Below, one piece after another: positions 55,383-64,000 of a DNA stretch of 64,000 nucleotides. Each line of letters begins with the position of its first letter. The stretch's first letter is position 1. The notes under the pieces were generated by a model, which was not told the origin of the DNA, did not search any database, and saw only the letters and a program-made list of their open reading frames with translations. The translations under genes were made by a program, and so were the position numbers. Origin of the DNA: an uncultured Polaribacter sp. (GTDB lineage Bacteria; Bacteroidota; Bacteroidia; Flavobacteriales; Flavobacteriaceae); the NCBI GenBank assembly GCA_943787375.1, contig CALSME010000002.1, positions 124,001 through 188,000 of the forward strand. Direction: 5' to 3'.

Positions 55383-55898
55383 TTATATAATTTCTTGAAG
55401 CAGCTCATCGGCTGTATCTTCTTTAATTATGGAAGGAAAAATTAATGGTGCAATTTTCTTGACTGGTGCATATAAGATTGAATCGTCTAATGTTTCTTTT
55501 TCTACAAAGGGAATCGTATTGTTCATTTTACCAAAAAAGATAAAAACAACGCTTAAAATGAGCCCTATTTTTAAAGCCCCAAAAAGACCTCCCAAACCTT
55601 TATTTAAAAACCCTAAAGCAGCAAAATCAGCCAATTTGGTTAATAATTTTCCTGCAAGCGCAATGACGATAATAATAATAATAAAGGTCCCTGCAAAAGC
55701 TGCTAAGGAAATATACTCCTCGCTCCAGGAAACACTATCTTTTAAATAATCTGAAATAAAATAGGAGAAATGGATAGAACCATATACACCAATGATTAAA
55801 GCAGCCAATGAAGCAACCTCAACGAAAAGACCTTTCATGATACCTCGAACGAATCCAAAGATTAAAAGTGCCGCAATGACAATATCAAAAATATTCAT
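55383..55898 (-). CDS. CvpA-family membrane protein
   Basis: A 171-residue protein with four hydrophobic helices. The N-terminal FDIVIAALLIFGFVRGIMKG and GLGGLFGALKIGLILSVVF segments fit the CvpA/colicin V production family. Family members are inner membrane proteins with roles suggested in envelope homeostasis, but no enzymatic activity is known. A -7 box (TAGGTTTG on the minus strand, 55915-55922) lies 16 bases before its start. It is convergent with SulP 2. Confidence 0.88.
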   Translation of the reverse strand: MNIFDIVIAALLIFGFVRGIMKGLFVEVASLAALIIGVYGSIHFSYFISDYLKDSVSWSEEYISLAAFAGTFIIIIIVIALAGKLLTKLADFAALGFLNKGLGGLFGALKIGLILSVVFIFFGKMNNTIPFVEKETLDDSILYAPVKKIAPLIFPSIIKEDTADELLQEII

Positions 55899-55914
55899 TT
55901 TTAATAATTTTCAT

Positions 55915-55922
55915 CAAACCTA
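55915..55922 (-). promoter_or_regulatory. Candidate -7 box for the cvpA-family gene
   Basis: Minus-strand TAGGTTTG matches TAnnTTTG, 16 bases upstream of the ATG. Confidence 0.42.
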
Positions 55923-55984
55923 CATATTTTTTTCCACATTATAAAAAGCACGTTTGTATCTTTACCACCTTATAAAAACACCTG

Positions 55985-56341
55985 ATGTCAAAAAACACTG
56001 AATTAAAAGAGAAATGGGAGTTGTTGGTTGAAAAACTTTCTACACAATTTGCAGATGGAGATGCGATTGATTTGGACTCCATCATATATCTTATTGGAGT
56101 ACAAGAATTAGGAAAAGGGCATAGAGTGTTTAAAAAGGATGAAAAAGTAAACTTAATGCACATTGCAATTTGTAAACTTTTGGAACCTTATGGGTATTAT
56201 GAATTTGATTATTATGATACAGATGGATGGCCACATTATAAAACCATTACAGACTTACCTCACTTAAAAGCAGGGGAACAAACTGTTTTAATGAAGGAAG
56301 CAATTGTAAGTTATTTTGAAGGTATTGGGTTTTTTAAGTAA
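55985..56341 (+). CDS. Conserved hypothetical protein
   Basis: A 118-residue soluble protein without a signal or membrane segment. It is rich in acidic and aromatic residues, with a distinctive FDYYDTDGWPHYK segment near residue 78 and a hydrophobic FADGDAIDLDSIIYLIG near 19. It looks like a conserved flavobacterial protein of unknown function. It is divergent from the cvpA-family gene, and its last eight bases overlap the convergent SDR gene. Confidence 0.75.
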   Translation: MSKNTELKEKWELLVEKLSTQFADGDAIDLDSIIYLIGVQELGKGHRVFKKDEKVNLMHIAICKLLEPYGYYEFDYYDTDGWPHYKTITDLPHLKAGEQTVLMKEAIVSYFEGIGFFK

Positions 56342-57128
56342 CTGACAATTTTCGAATCATTTTTGACAAGAGTTTCGGGTACAATCGTTTTACAAAAACA
56401 GCGAGTTTCTCTTTGAAACCAGCAATATAAACCTCCTCTTTTTTTCCTTCAATTGCCTTCGCCATTAATTTTGCAAAATGTGCTGGTGCAATTCCATTTT
56501 GAGTGGCTTTGTCCATTGTTTGTTGTGGAGAACCATCTCCGGTTAACGCATTTCTTGAAACATTGGTTGTTACAAAACCTGGGCATACTAAAGTAACCGC
56601 AATGTGATCTTCATAAACTTCTGCGCGCAAACTATCAAAAAACCCATGAAGTGCGTGTTTAGAAGCTGCATAAGAGGAACGTAAAGGAGTACCAATTTTA
56701 CCAACAATACTCGTGGTTGTTACAAAATGTCCGCTTCTTTTGGCGATAAAATGAGGCAGCAGTGCTTTTGTTAAGGCAATGGTGCCTATATAGTTAACAT
56801 CCATAATTCGTTTGTCAACAGAAATATCTGTGTCTTTGGCAAATGAGCGTTGACTAACCCCTCCATTATTAACCAAAATATCTACCCCACCAAAGAGCGT
56901 AATCGCAGCAGTTGCTTTCTCGTGTAATGTTTTAGAAGCTTCTAAATCTAATGCTAGAATTTTTACTTTTGAGGGATCAGCACAAGCCTGTTTCACCAAT
57001 TCTAAAGCAGCTGTTTTTCTGGAAGACAAAATTAAGGTGGCATTTTGTTTTGATAATTCAATTGCCAATGCCTTACCAATCCCTGAAGAAGCGCCTGTAA
57101 TCCAAACGACTTTATTAGAAAAACCCAT
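56334..57128 (-). CDS. Short-chain dehydrogenase/reductase
   Basis: A 264-residue classical SDR. The nucleotide-binding GASSGIGKALA lies near residue 12, NNGG (a variant of NNAG) near 89, the catalytic Ser is in TTSIVGKIG, and Tyr and Lys in YAASKHAL. The C-terminal RLYPKLLSKMIRKL tail is basic and hydrophobic and may associate with membrane, as in DHRS7-type enzymes. The substrate is unknown. It overlaps the convergent hypothetical gene by eight bases. Confidence 0.9.
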   Translation of the reverse strand: MGFSNKVVWITGASSGIGKALAIELSKQNATLILSSRKTAALELVKQACADPSKVKILALDLEASKTLHEKATAAITLFGGVDILVNNGGVSQRSFAKDTDISVDKRIMDVNYIGTIALTKALLPHFIAKRSGHFVTTTSIVGKIGTPLRSSYAASKHALHGFFDSLRAEVYEDHIAVTLVCPGFVTTNVSRNALTGDGSPQQTMDKATQNGIAPAHFAKLMAKAIEGKKEEVYIAGFKEKLAVFVKRLYPKLLSKMIRKLSVT

Positions 57129-57173
57129 GTTCTTATTTTTAAGTTAAATATAACCTTTTTAATGGAGAATTAG

Positions 57174-57181
57174 TATTTTTG
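57174..57181 (+). promoter_or_regulatory. Candidate -7 box for the TlpA-like gene
   Basis: TATTTTTG matches TAnnTTTG, 45 bases before the ATG at 57227. Confidence 0.4.
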
Positions 57182-57226
57182 GAGCGCTTATTGAACGGTA
57201 TTTAATGGATTAAAACCTCTTTGAAA

Positions 57227-58591
57227 ATGAAAAAATTTTGCTTGTTCCTCCTCTTTTGTTCCACATTTAGTTATGCTCAATTTTCAATCAACGGAACCCT
57301 AACAAAAGAGTTAGAAAGTGACTGGGTCATCCTCTATAAAATTGAAAGCACCCAACAGGTCTTTGTTGCAAACACAACGATTAAAAGAGATTCACTACTT
57401 ACTGATGGGAAAAAAGTAGCCGTTGGCACTTTTTCTTTCACCCTCCCGTCTACAGCAAAAAGTGGCACTTACCGGGTTACATATCGATTGAAAGGAGCTG
57501 GTTCTGTTGATTTTATTTTTAATAAAGAAAATATCAATTTTACCTTTCACCCAGATTATCCAGAGGCAACTGTATTATTTTCTGATTCAAAAGAAAATAT
57601 TCTTTACAGCGCATATTTAAAAGTATTTTCTTTAAAACAGCAAAAATTAGATTCCATTCAAATCGCAGTATTAAGAAACAAAACTCTGGTTTTAGATGCT
57701 GAATACAAAAAAATAACAACAGAAGTAACAGCGATTCAAAGGCAGTTTTTAAACCGTTCAAAAGGAATGTATGTCTACCCTTTTGTAAAAAATTCTATAA
57801 GAGAAATTCCTTCGAAAATCATAAAAACGCCCCAAGCGTATATGACAAATATGACAACCACTTTTTTTGATCACCTCGATTTTACCAATAAAAAATTAAT
57901 CAACTCTACTTTTTTAACCAATAAAATTATAGAGTATGTTTTTTATATCAATTACTCAGATGATCAAACACAACAAAACAATTTATTTAAAAAATCAATT
58001 GACGTTGTTTTATCTAAAATAAAAGATCCTCAATATAAAAAAGATATTATTGTTTTTTTAATAACAAAGTTTGAATCCATCAATAGCCTAGAAAGTATTG
58101 ATTACTTACTAGAAAGTCAATATAAAAAACTCCCTAAAAGTATTCAAGATCAAGAATTCGTCACTCAGAAAAAGAAGCTGTTTGCTGCTGAAGTTGGTCG
58201 CATAGCACCCGATTTTTCTTGGACAGAAAATGGAAAGGCCCTTCAACTTTCTACCCTAAATAGTGCTGAAAATTATCTGCTCATTTTTTGGAGTACAGAT
58301 TGCTCACATTGTTTAACTGAAATCCCACAGTTATACACCCATCTTCAAGGAAACAAATCGCTAAAAGTAATTGCTTTTGCGATGGAAAAAAACGATGCAC
58401 GATGGCGAAAAATGAAAAGCGATTTACCAAATTGGCATCATGTTTTAGGGTTGAAAAAATGGCAAAACGAGACGGCGGTTACTTATAATATCAATGCGAC
58501 TCCAAACTATTTCGTCCTCGACAAAAACAAGAAAATTATTGGAAAACCAGTCTTATTGAAAGATTTAAAGAGCTTTTTAGAACAACTTTAA
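57227..58591 (+). CDS. TlpA-like thioredoxin-fold protein with long N-terminal domain
   Basis: About 454 residues from ATG 57227 (a TTG at 57221 is also in frame). A signal peptide (MKKFCLFLLFCSTFSYAQ) is followed by a beta-rich domain (to about 120), a helical middle region, and a C-terminal thioredoxin domain (from about 325) with the redox motif CSHC in STDCSHCLTEIPQ. It ends with NINATPNYFVLDK, which has the expected cis-Pro. Such periplasmic proteins act in thiol-disulfide exchange. The stop overlaps that of yraN by four bases. Confidence 0.9.
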   Translation: MKKFCLFLLFCSTFSYAQFSINGTLTKELESDWVILYKIESTQQVFVANTTIKRDSLLTDGKKVAVGTFSFTLPSTAKSGTYRVTYRLKGAGSVDFIFNKENINFTFHPDYPEATVLFSDSKENILYSAYLKVFSLKQQKLDSIQIAVLRNKTLVLDAEYKKITTEVTAIQRQFLNRSKGMYVYPFVKNSIREIPSKIIKTPQAYMTNMTTTFFDHLDFTNKKLINSTFLTNKIIEYVFYINYSDDQTQQNNLFKKSIDVVLSKIKDPQYKKDIIVFLITKFESINSLESIDYLLESQYKKLPKSIQDQEFVTQKKKLFAAEVGRIAPDFSWTENGKALQLSTLNSAENYLLIFWSTDCSHCLTEIPQLYTHLQGNKSLKVIAFAMEKNDARWRKMKSDLPNWHHVLGLKKWQNETAVTYNINATPNYFVLDKNKKIIGKPVLLKDLKSFLEQL

Positions 58592-58947
58592 AAGTAAAGA
58601 AATGCGTCTTTTAAGTGTTCTATTTTGGTTGTATTCTTTTGATGAATAATTGCAATAATATCAAACCGTACCTCAACATCGAGATCTCTTTCTATGACAT
58701 AATTGTCAATTGCTGAAAGGAGTAATTTTATTTTTTTAGGATTTACAAAGTCTTGCGGATTTCCAAAATAATCGGAAGAACGTGTTTTTACTTCTACAAC
58801 GGCTAAGACATTTTCTTTCTGAGCAATGATATCTACTTCTGCTTTTAAAAAACGATAGTTCACTTCCAAAATTTGATACTCGTTTTTAATTAAGTAATCA
58901 ATTGCAAGTAGTTCTCCTTTTTCTCCAAGTTCGTTGTGCGCTGCCAT
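58588..58947 (-). CDS. yraN: YraN-family (UPF0102) nuclease-like protein
   Basis: A 119-residue protein of the YraN/UPF0102 family, with a restriction-endonuclease-like fold. LGEKGELLAIDYLIKNEYQIL, then VDIIAQKENVLAVVEVKTRSS, gives the E...D...E-x-K series. It is associated with DNA uptake or recombination in some bacteria, but function is unsettled. The stop is shared with the convergent TlpA-like gene in TTAA. Just upstream is the short symporter-like remnant. Confidence 0.93.
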   Translation of the reverse strand: MAAHNELGEKGELLAIDYLIKNEYQILEVNYRFLKAEVDIIAQKENVLAVVEVKTRSSDYFGNPQDFVNPKKIKLLLSAIDNYVIERDLDVEVRFDIIAIIHQKNTTKIEHLKDAFLYF

Positions 58948-58950
58948 ACA

Positions 58951-59097
58951 TTATTGAGTTTCTTTTAATTTTTGCGTATACCGCTTAATTTCTTTGATCA
59001 CTTTGGGCGCTAAAATAAAAGTAGAAATCATAGTGGGTATTTCCAATAAAACAAAGGTGGAGAAATCTACAATACAATTTTCGCTGTTTTTAATCAA
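58951..59097 (-). pseudogene. Probable remnant of an alanine/sodium symporter C-terminus
   Basis: A 48-codon frame with no ATG (first possible start TTG) between the LD-carboxypeptidase stop and yraN. It reads FSTFVLLEIPTMISTFILAP then KVIKEIKRYTQKLKE. This resembles the last helix and basic tail of AGCS-family alanine or glycine:cation symporters, which end with a D-x3-GLMAIPxxIxxLLLxxxV-type helix. It overlaps the end of the carboxypeptidase gene by eight bases. If real, the rest of the symporter was deleted when the carboxypeptidase gene was joined here. The family match is from memory and needs checking. Confidence 0.45.
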
Positions 59098-60094
59098 AAC
59101 TTATGGTTATGGTTGTATCAATTTCAAGGAGTACATTTCTCCCCATAATTAGGGCGTTATTAGTGGTTTCATGGCCTGCAGGAAAACCAAATAAAACAGG
59201 AATTTTTTCAGGAATACTCTCTAAAATAAGTTCTTCAATAGTACTTCCCCATTTTGTAGTATTTTGTTTAATATTGGAAATATCACCAACAATTACGGCG
59301 TTTACATTTTTAAAATGCCCCGCTCTTTTTAGGCTTTGCAACATCCGGTCGATGCTGTATTTATATTCACCTATTTCCTCAATAAATAAGATTTTTTGAT
59401 CGGTGTTTATTTGGCTTTCAGAGCCCAGCATAGAGGCTAAAATGGCAAGGTTCCCACCGACTAATTGTCCTTTTAGCGCGTTTATTGGCGTTGATAAAAC
59501 ACCTATTCTATTGTAAGGAGAAGCGGGTATTTCATAGGTAAGTTCTTCTCCAAAGAGGGCTTTTTTAAAAGTGGCAATGGTTTCAATAATTTCTATATCT
59601 TCATTCTGCAAGCTGGTGGCCATCATTGCGTGAATGGTTTCTACGCCTATGTTATGTATATGATTGTGAAAGGCAGTAATGTCTGAATATCCAATGATCC
59701 ATTTTGGTTGGGTTTGAAATCGTGAAAAATCGAGACGGTCTAAAATTCTCACAGAACCATATCCTCCGCGAGCAGCCCATACTGCTTTGATGTTTGGGTT
59801 GTCTAAGGCTTTTTGAAAATCGGCAGCTCGTTCTTTGTCTGTTCCTGAAAAATGCTTTCCGTTATTAAACATATTTTCTCCCAATACAACCTGTAAACCC
59901 CAGCTTTCTAAAAGTGCTGTTGCTTTTTCAATCACTTCGACTTTATTTTTTAAAATTCCTGCAGGTGCAACAATCGCAATGGTATCGCCTGTTTTTAATG
60001 CGGGTGGCTGAATTAATTTCACGGGTACTTCTTGGGCATTTCCCGAGAAGGATATCAGAAGTAAAGCAACAGTAAAAAATAGATTTTTCTTCAA
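59090..60094 (-). CDS. LD-carboxypeptidase (peptidase S66)
   Basis: A 334-residue protein with a signal peptide (LFFTVALLLISFSGNAQ) and the S66 pattern: GDTIAIVAPAG near residue 37, AARGGYGSVRILDRLDFS near 111, and the nucleophile Ser in IGYSDITAFHN near 140. The later Glu and His belong to the FIEEIGEYKYSIDRML and FPAGHETTNN segments. These enzymes trim the terminal D-Ala from tetrapeptides during peptidoglycan recycling. The signal peptide points to a periplasmic form. It is divergent from metG. Confidence 0.9.
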   Translation of the reverse strand: MKKNLFFTVALLLISFSGNAQEVPVKLIQPPALKTGDTIAIVAPAGILKNKVEVIEKATALLESWGLQVVLGENMFNNGKHFSGTDKERAADFQKALDNPNIKAVWAARGGYGSVRILDRLDFSRFQTQPKWIIGYSDITAFHNHIHNIGVETIHAMMATSLQNEDIEIIETIATFKKALFGEELTYEIPASPYNRIGVLSTPINALKGQLVGGNLAILASMLGSESQINTDQKILFIEEIGEYKYSIDRMLQSLKRAGHFKNVNAVIVGDISNIKQNTTKWGSTIEELILESIPEKIPVLFGFPAGHETTNNALIMGRNVLLEIDTTITISFD

Positions 60095-60182
60095 AATAGA
60101 CTCTTTTATGGGTGCAGCGATCCTAAAATTAGAACCCTGTAAATGTATTGATTTTCAATGGGTATTAAAACGGCGTTTTTTG

Positions 60183-60190
60183 TACTTTTG
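60183..60190 (+). promoter_or_regulatory. Candidate -7 box for metG
   Basis: TACTTTTG matches TAnnTTTG, 42 bases before the metG ATG. The same octamer is used in front of the M23 and crotonase genes. Confidence 0.48.
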
Positions 60191-60232
60191 TGTTTCAGAA
60201 ATAAATCTACAAAATAAATCAAGGAAAATTCG

Positions 60233-62308
60233 ATGAATACTCCAAAAAGATATACGATTACTGCCGCTTTACCTTATACAAATGGACCGATTCATATTGG
60301 GCATTTGGCCGGGGTCTATGTGCCCGCAGATATTTATGCCCGTTTTTTACGTTTAACAGGAAAAGACGTTGCATATATTTGTGGTTCTGACGAGCATGGG
60401 GTTGCCATTCCAATGCGCGCAAAAAAAGAAGGGGTGTCTCCGCAAGATATTATTGACAAATACCACGGCATCATCAAAAAATCTTTTGTTGATTTTGGGA
60501 TTTCTTTTGATAATTATTCTCGTACCTCTTCAAAAATTCATCATGAAACTGCTTCCGAATTTTTTACAAAAATGCACAATGATGGAGAATTCATTGAAGA
60601 AGTATCTGCACAATTGTACGATGCTGAAGCCAATCAGTTTTTAGCAGATCGTTTTGTTGTAGGAACTTGTCCGAAATGTAATTTCGAGGAAAGTTATGGC
60701 GATCAATGTGAAAGTTGTGGAACGTCTCATAACGCTACTGATTTAATCAATCCAAAATCTTCAATTACTGGAAATGTACCGAGTTTAAAAGAAACCAAAC
60801 ACTGGTTTTTACCTTTAGACAAACACGAAGCGTTTTTACGTGAATGGGTTTTAGAAGGACACAAAAAAGACTGGAAACCCAATGTATACGGACAAGTAAA
60901 ATCTTGGGTAGAAGACGGTTTAAGGCCAAGAGCAGTTACCAGAGATTTGGACTGGGGAATTCCAGTGCCTGTAGAAGGTGGAGAAGGAAAAGTCTTGTAT
61001 GTTTGGTTTGATGCGCCTATTGGATACATTTCATCGACCAAAGAATGGGCAGCTAGAGAAGGAAAAAACTGGGAAGATTACTGGAAAAAAGACGATACCA
61101 AATTGGTGCATTTTATTGGGAAAGACAACATTGTTTTTCACTGTATTATTTTTCCAAGTATGCTAAAAGCCCATGGAGATTATATTTTACCAGAAAATGT
61201 GCCTGCAAATGAATTTTTAAATTTAGAAGGCAATAAATTATCTACTTCTAAAAACTGGGCCGTTTGGTTGCACGAATATTTAGAGGAATTTCCAGGGCAG
61301 CAAGATGTCTTGCGCTATACCTTAACCGCAAACGCTCCGGAAAGTAAAGACAACGATTTTACTTGGAAAGATTTTCAAGCAAAAAACAACAACGAATTGG
61401 TGGCCATTTTTGGAAACTTCATCAATAGAGTAGTGGTGTTAACCAATAAATATTATACGGGAGAAGTGCCGCTTCCCGGAGCATTTACTACTATTGATGA
61501 AGATGTGTTAGCTGCTGTTAAAGAGTTTCCGAACACCATTGGAAAATCCATAGAACGATACCGTTTTAGAGAAGCCTCTCAAGAATTAATGAATCTGGCA
61601 AGACTTGGAAACAAGTATTTGGCAGATGAAGAGCCTTGGAAAGTGATTAAAGTAGATGCAGCACGTGTACAAACAATTATGTATGTTGCTTTGCAAATCT
61701 CTGCGGCTTTGGCGGTGGTTTCTGAGCCTTTTTTACCGTTTACTTCCTCGAAGTTGAAAACCATTTTAAACATTGACAAATTGCTCTCTTGGAGTGATAT
61801 TCATGAAAAAGAGGTGTTGCTTGCTGCAAAACATCAAATCAACAAAGCGGAATTATTGTTTTCTAAAATTGAAGACAAAAGCATTGAAGCGCAGGTTGAA
61901 AAATTACTAGCGACAAAAATAGCCAATGCTTCGGCAAGCTCAGCGGAAGCACATGAGAAAAAAATAGTGGCTCCGCAAAAAGAGGTCATTGATTTTGAGG
62001 ATTTTTCAAAATTAGATGTCCGAGTGGGAACTATTTTAGCGGCAGAGAAAGTTGCGAAAACCAAAAAATTATTACAGTTAAAAGTAGATGTTGGTATCGA
62101 TGTTAGAACCATAGTTTCTGGAATTGCTGAAAGTTTTTCTCCAGAAGACATTATCGGACAACAAGTTTCTGTATTGGTCAATTTAGCACCCCGTAAAATT
62201 AGAGGCGTTGAAAGCCAGGGAATGATTTTAATGACAGATACTCCAGACGGAAAACTTGCCTTTGTTGCGCCTGAGAGAAGTATTAAAAACGGTCAAGAAG
62301 TAAGTTAA
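60233..62308 (+). CDS. metG: Methionyl-tRNA synthetase with C-terminal tRNA-binding domain
   Basis: A 691-residue class I synthetase. The HIGH motif is intact ([11 protein letters not shown]) and the KMSKS loop appears as KLSTS ([12 protein letters not shown]). Zinc-ribbon cysteines lie in [18 protein letters not shown] near residue 146. The C-terminal 110 residues (from [20 protein letters not shown]) are an EMAP-II/Trbp111-like OB fold that dimerises and binds tRNA. The length is normal. The last base of its TAA stop is also the A of the ATG of the broken histone-deacetylase-family gene. Confidence 0.97.
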   Translation: MNTPKRYTITAALPYTNGPIHIGHLAGVYVPADIYARFLRLTGKDVAYICGSDEHGVAIPMRAKKEGVSPQDIIDKYHGIIKKSFVDFGISFDNYSRTSSKIHHETASEFFTKMHNDGEFIEEVSAQLYDAEANQFLADRFVVGTCPKCNFEESYGDQCESCGTSHNATDLINPKSSITGNVPSLKETKHWFLPLDKHEAFLREWVLEGHKKDWKPNVYGQVKSWVEDGLRPRAVTRDLDWGIPVPVEGGEGKVLYVWFDAPIGYISSTKEWAAREGKNWEDYWKKDDTKLVHFIGKDNIVFHCIIFPSMLKAHGDYILPENVPANEFLNLEGNKLSTSKNWAVWLHEYLEEFPGQQDVLRYTLTANAPESKDNDFTWKDFQAKNNNELVAIFGNFINRVVVLTNKYYTGEVPLPGAFTTIDEDVLAAVKEFPNTIGKSIERYRFREASQELMNLARLGNKYLADEEPWKVIKVDAARVQTIMYVALQISAALAVVSEPFLPFTSSKLKTILNIDKLLSWSDIHEKEVLLAAKHQINKAELLFSKIEDKSIEAQVEKLLATKIANASASSAEAHEKKIVAPQKEVIDFEDFSKLDVRVGTILAAEKVAKTKKLLQLKVDVGIDVRTIVSGIAESFSPEDIIGQQVSVLVNLAPRKIRGVESQGMILMTDTPDGKLAFVAPERSIKNGQEVS

Positions 62309-62643
62309 TGCTATAAATAGCATACCATCCTATTTATAGTCACGAATTGCCTGCGGGTCATCGATTTCCAATGGAAAAATACGACCTGCTTCCTGAACAA
62401 TTATTATACGAAGGGACCTGTATTGCTGAAAACTTCTTTACACCAGAAATTCTAAACAACAAGCATTTTTTTCCAGTGCATGATCCTGAATACTTCTTTG
62501 ATTTATTCAATATCTCGCTTTCTCAAAAAGCGGCTAGAAAAATTATATTTCAACTATTCCAAATTTGGCAAATCAGATTTTTGATGGATCTGTTAAACGA
62601 TTTGATTAAACATTTTCTCAGGTTGGAATTCAATTTTCGATAA
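62308..62643 (+). pseudogene. Histone-deacetylase/AcuC-family gene remnant
   Basis: From ATG 62308 the frame reads M-L-stop-I-A-Y-H-P-I-Y-S-H, then LPAGHRFPMEKYDLLPEQLL, matching the N-terminus of flavobacterial histone-deacetylase-like proteins (MLKIAYHPIY type). Codon 3 is TAA where Lys is expected. The match continues through HDPEYFFDLFNISLSQKAARKI. About ten bases are then missing and the frame shifts, with a vestige (GATGGATCTGTTAAA at 62583, coding DGSVK) in another frame. Roughly the last 220 codons are absent. At least three lesions make this a clear pseudogene. Confidence 0.85.
62311..62339. repeat. Perfect 10-base inverted repeat over the pseudogene start
   Basis: CTATAAATAG (62311-62320) and CTATTTATAG (62330-62339) are exact complements around a nine-base loop. 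The premature TAA lies in the first arm. There is no T tract, so a terminator role for metG is doubtful. Confidence 0.75.
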
Positions 62644-62880
62644 ATTGTTAGTGATGTGGTCGGCCCTGACATAAAATTCAAATTCAACGTCTTAAAAAAG
62701 GAAAATACTCTAAAAAGAATTTACCCGGAATTTTAAATTTCTAATTAAGCAATATGTTTTAAAAATAAAACCCTATTCTTTTAAAAAATTCGTGATTATA
62801 AACAGCCTAGAATCCATTTAATAAATTGGGCAATATTATTTGATTGATATTGACCAAACAATTGAAAATTTACTAATTTT

Positions 62881-63984
62881 TTATTTTTTAGCTTCCTTTA
62901 GTTTCAACACCCTTATTTTGGTCCAGTATTTTGTTGGTGTGACTCCTTTAATCTTTTTAAAAGCCCTATAAAATGTTTGAGGTGAATTAAATCCTGCGTC
63001 TTCAGACAAAGACTTTAAGTTTTTATTAATTAGGTAACCCTTTTCAATTAGCTCAACAACTCTATTAACTCTGTATGAATTAACAAAATCATTAAAATTT
63101 AATTTAGTATTTGTAAGTATCGCTTTTTGCACCTTTAATTTATTACAGCCAGTATGAGCCATGATATCATAGATGGTAAGTCTTCTTTTTAAGTAAGCTT
63201 TTTCATTTTTCATTAGATTCTCAATTTTAGAATAAGTCTCTTCGATAAGAAATTGCTCAATAATATCAACTTTTTTAAGAAGTGGAAAATAACTAAACAA
63301 AACAGGATTGAAAATAAAGAAAATAAGAGACAAAATTGAATTAATTAGAATAATTAATTGTATTCCTTCGTCAAAGACAGGGTTTATTATATTGAAGTAA
63401 TAACAGCTTGTTATCAGTATCGTTTCGATTAAAACAAATAGGTAGCTATAAATCCAAATTTCATAAAGTTGTATCTTTTTTATTCTATTTGATATTCGTA
63501 TTTCTTTTAAGCATATTCTCAGGAGGTATATAAATAATGAAATGGATACTATCGATTTTACAAATACTTTATCGCTAAAATAAACAGGGTTATTTATTTT
63601 TAGTAGCAAAATATTTGATTTAACAGTTTTGTAATTTAATAAATATACTTCAAAATAATTTAAAATTATGATTAGGGTATATAATATCAGTGGAATGAAA
63701 AAAAGATATGATATTTCTTTCTTATACCCTTGTATAGCAGAACAAACATGAAGTATGAGAAAAACAAAAGAGCTGATATGTAGAATGTTAATCAAGTCAA
63801 AAAAAACAGATCCAATATTATAAAATTGTATCCCCTTGAACAATGAAGTAGCTGATAGTAATAAAACCGTATGAATAATAATGTAATCTAAATGGAATTT
63901 GTTTTGGTGATTACGTTTAATAACTAAAAAGAAAACTAATGCAATGAGTAATATTATGACAGCATCAATAATTTGATTTTCCAT
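62881..63984 (-). CDS. Membrane-anchored AraC-family transcriptional regulator
   Basis: A 367-residue protein. The first 240 residues hold about seven hydrophobic helices (a 7TM sensor-like module). The C-terminus is an AraC-type double helix-turn-helix: RRLTIYDIMAHTGCNKLKVQK, then NLKSLSEDAGFNSPQTFYRA and GVTPTKYW. Such proteins sense a signal at the membrane and regulate genes, often nearby. The gene is noticeably richer in A and T, especially Ile and Lys codons, than its neighbours. It sits beside a gene wreck at the window edge, so recent acquisition is possible. Targets are not visible. Confidence 0.88.
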   Translation of the reverse strand: MENQIIDAVIILLIALVFFLVIKRNHQNKFHLDYIIIHTVLLLSATSLFKGIQFYNIGSVFFDLINILHISSFVFLILHVCSAIQGYKKEISYLFFIPLILYTLIIILNYFEVYLLNYKTVKSNILLLKINNPVYFSDKVFVKSIVSISLFIYLLRICLKEIRISNRIKKIQLYEIWIYSYLFVLIETILITSCYYFNIINPVFDEGIQLIILINSILSLIFFIFNPVLFSYFPLLKKVDIIEQFLIEETYSKIENLMKNEKAYLKRRLTIYDIMAHTGCNKLKVQKAILTNTKLNFNDFVNSYRVNRVVELIEKGYLINKNLKSLSEDAGFNSPQTFYRAFKKIKGVTPTKYWTKIRVLKLKEAKK

Positions 63985-64000
63985 TTTTATCTAATAATCT

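Noticed and set aside
62311..62339. Terminator of metG
   Set aside because: The inverted repeat is AT-rich, has no T tract, and lies at the start of a neighbouring gene remnant.
62644..62880. Hidden gene or insertion sequence between the deacetylase remnant and the AraC regulator
   Set aside because: No frame, terminal repeats or transposase-like sequence could be seen in the 237 bases.

Overview
The window is an AT-rich chromosomal segment of a marine-type member of the Bacteroidota, family Flavobacteriaceae. Supporting signs are TonB-dependent receptors with an N-terminal carboxypeptidase-regulatory-like domain, a type IX secretion sorting domain, a complete Bat (aerotolerance) operon, many TAnnTTTG -7 promoter boxes, weak Shine-Dalgarno sequences, and two SulP transporters beside a beta-carbonic anhydrase. 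Polaribacter or Tenacibaculum-like genomes fit, but the genus cannot be fixed from the sequence alone.

Layout. 0-2.6 kb: aromatic amino acid catabolism (end of homogentisate dioxygenase, HPPD, tryptophan 2,3-dioxygenase). 2.6-6.4 kb: DUF3108 protein, M23 lipoprotein peptidase, glucose-6-phosphate isomerase. 6.6-16.3 kb: three related TonB-dependent receptors, the first broken by one in-frame TAG. A copy of the pgi 3' end lies between the first two, marking a tandem duplication. The array ends with a lipoprotein built of four YGNF-type repeats. 16.4-18.5 kb: three-gene lipid operon (small membrane protein, PlsC acyltransferase, acyl-ACP desaturase). 18.6-28.1 kb: omega-amidase-type nitrilase, AddB-like nuclease, universal stress protein, MATE transporter, crotonase, a 33-codon membrane peptide coupled to queD, then pth, rplY and prs. 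28.26 kb: tRNA-Leu(CAA). 28.5-34.4 kb: HGSNAT-like membrane protein, HupE/UreJ protein, dCMP deaminase, S41 protease, LpxH-like hydrolase, aminotransferase. 34.6-41.0 kb (minus strand): TonB receptor, two related lipoproteins, and an FG-GAP/ASPIC protein with a type IX sorting domain. 41.2-49.8 kb: moxR, DUF58, a BatD-like protein, batA, batB, batC, batD and batE. 49.9-55.3 kb: small membrane protein, SulP, USP-like protein, beta-carbonic anhydrase, second SulP. 55.4-62.3 kb: housekeeping genes (CvpA, SDR, TlpA-like, YraN, LD-carboxypeptidase, metG). 62.3-64 kb: wrecked histone-deacetylase-family gene and a membrane-anchored AraC-type regulator.

Working together: HPPD and HmgA are consecutive tyrosine-degradation steps. 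PlsC and the desaturase both shape membrane lipids. Bat proteins are a MoxR/von Willebrand-type envelope module. The SulP and carbonic anhydrase genes form a plausible bicarbonate uptake and hydration unit. No insertion sequence, CRISPR array, rRNA or phage module was seen. The most unusual points are the recombining TonB receptor array with its pgi scar, the repeat lipoprotein, the receptor/lipoprotein-pair/type IX cluster, and three gene wrecks (one a suspected symporter tail), one of which has its stop codon inside a perfect inverted repeat.
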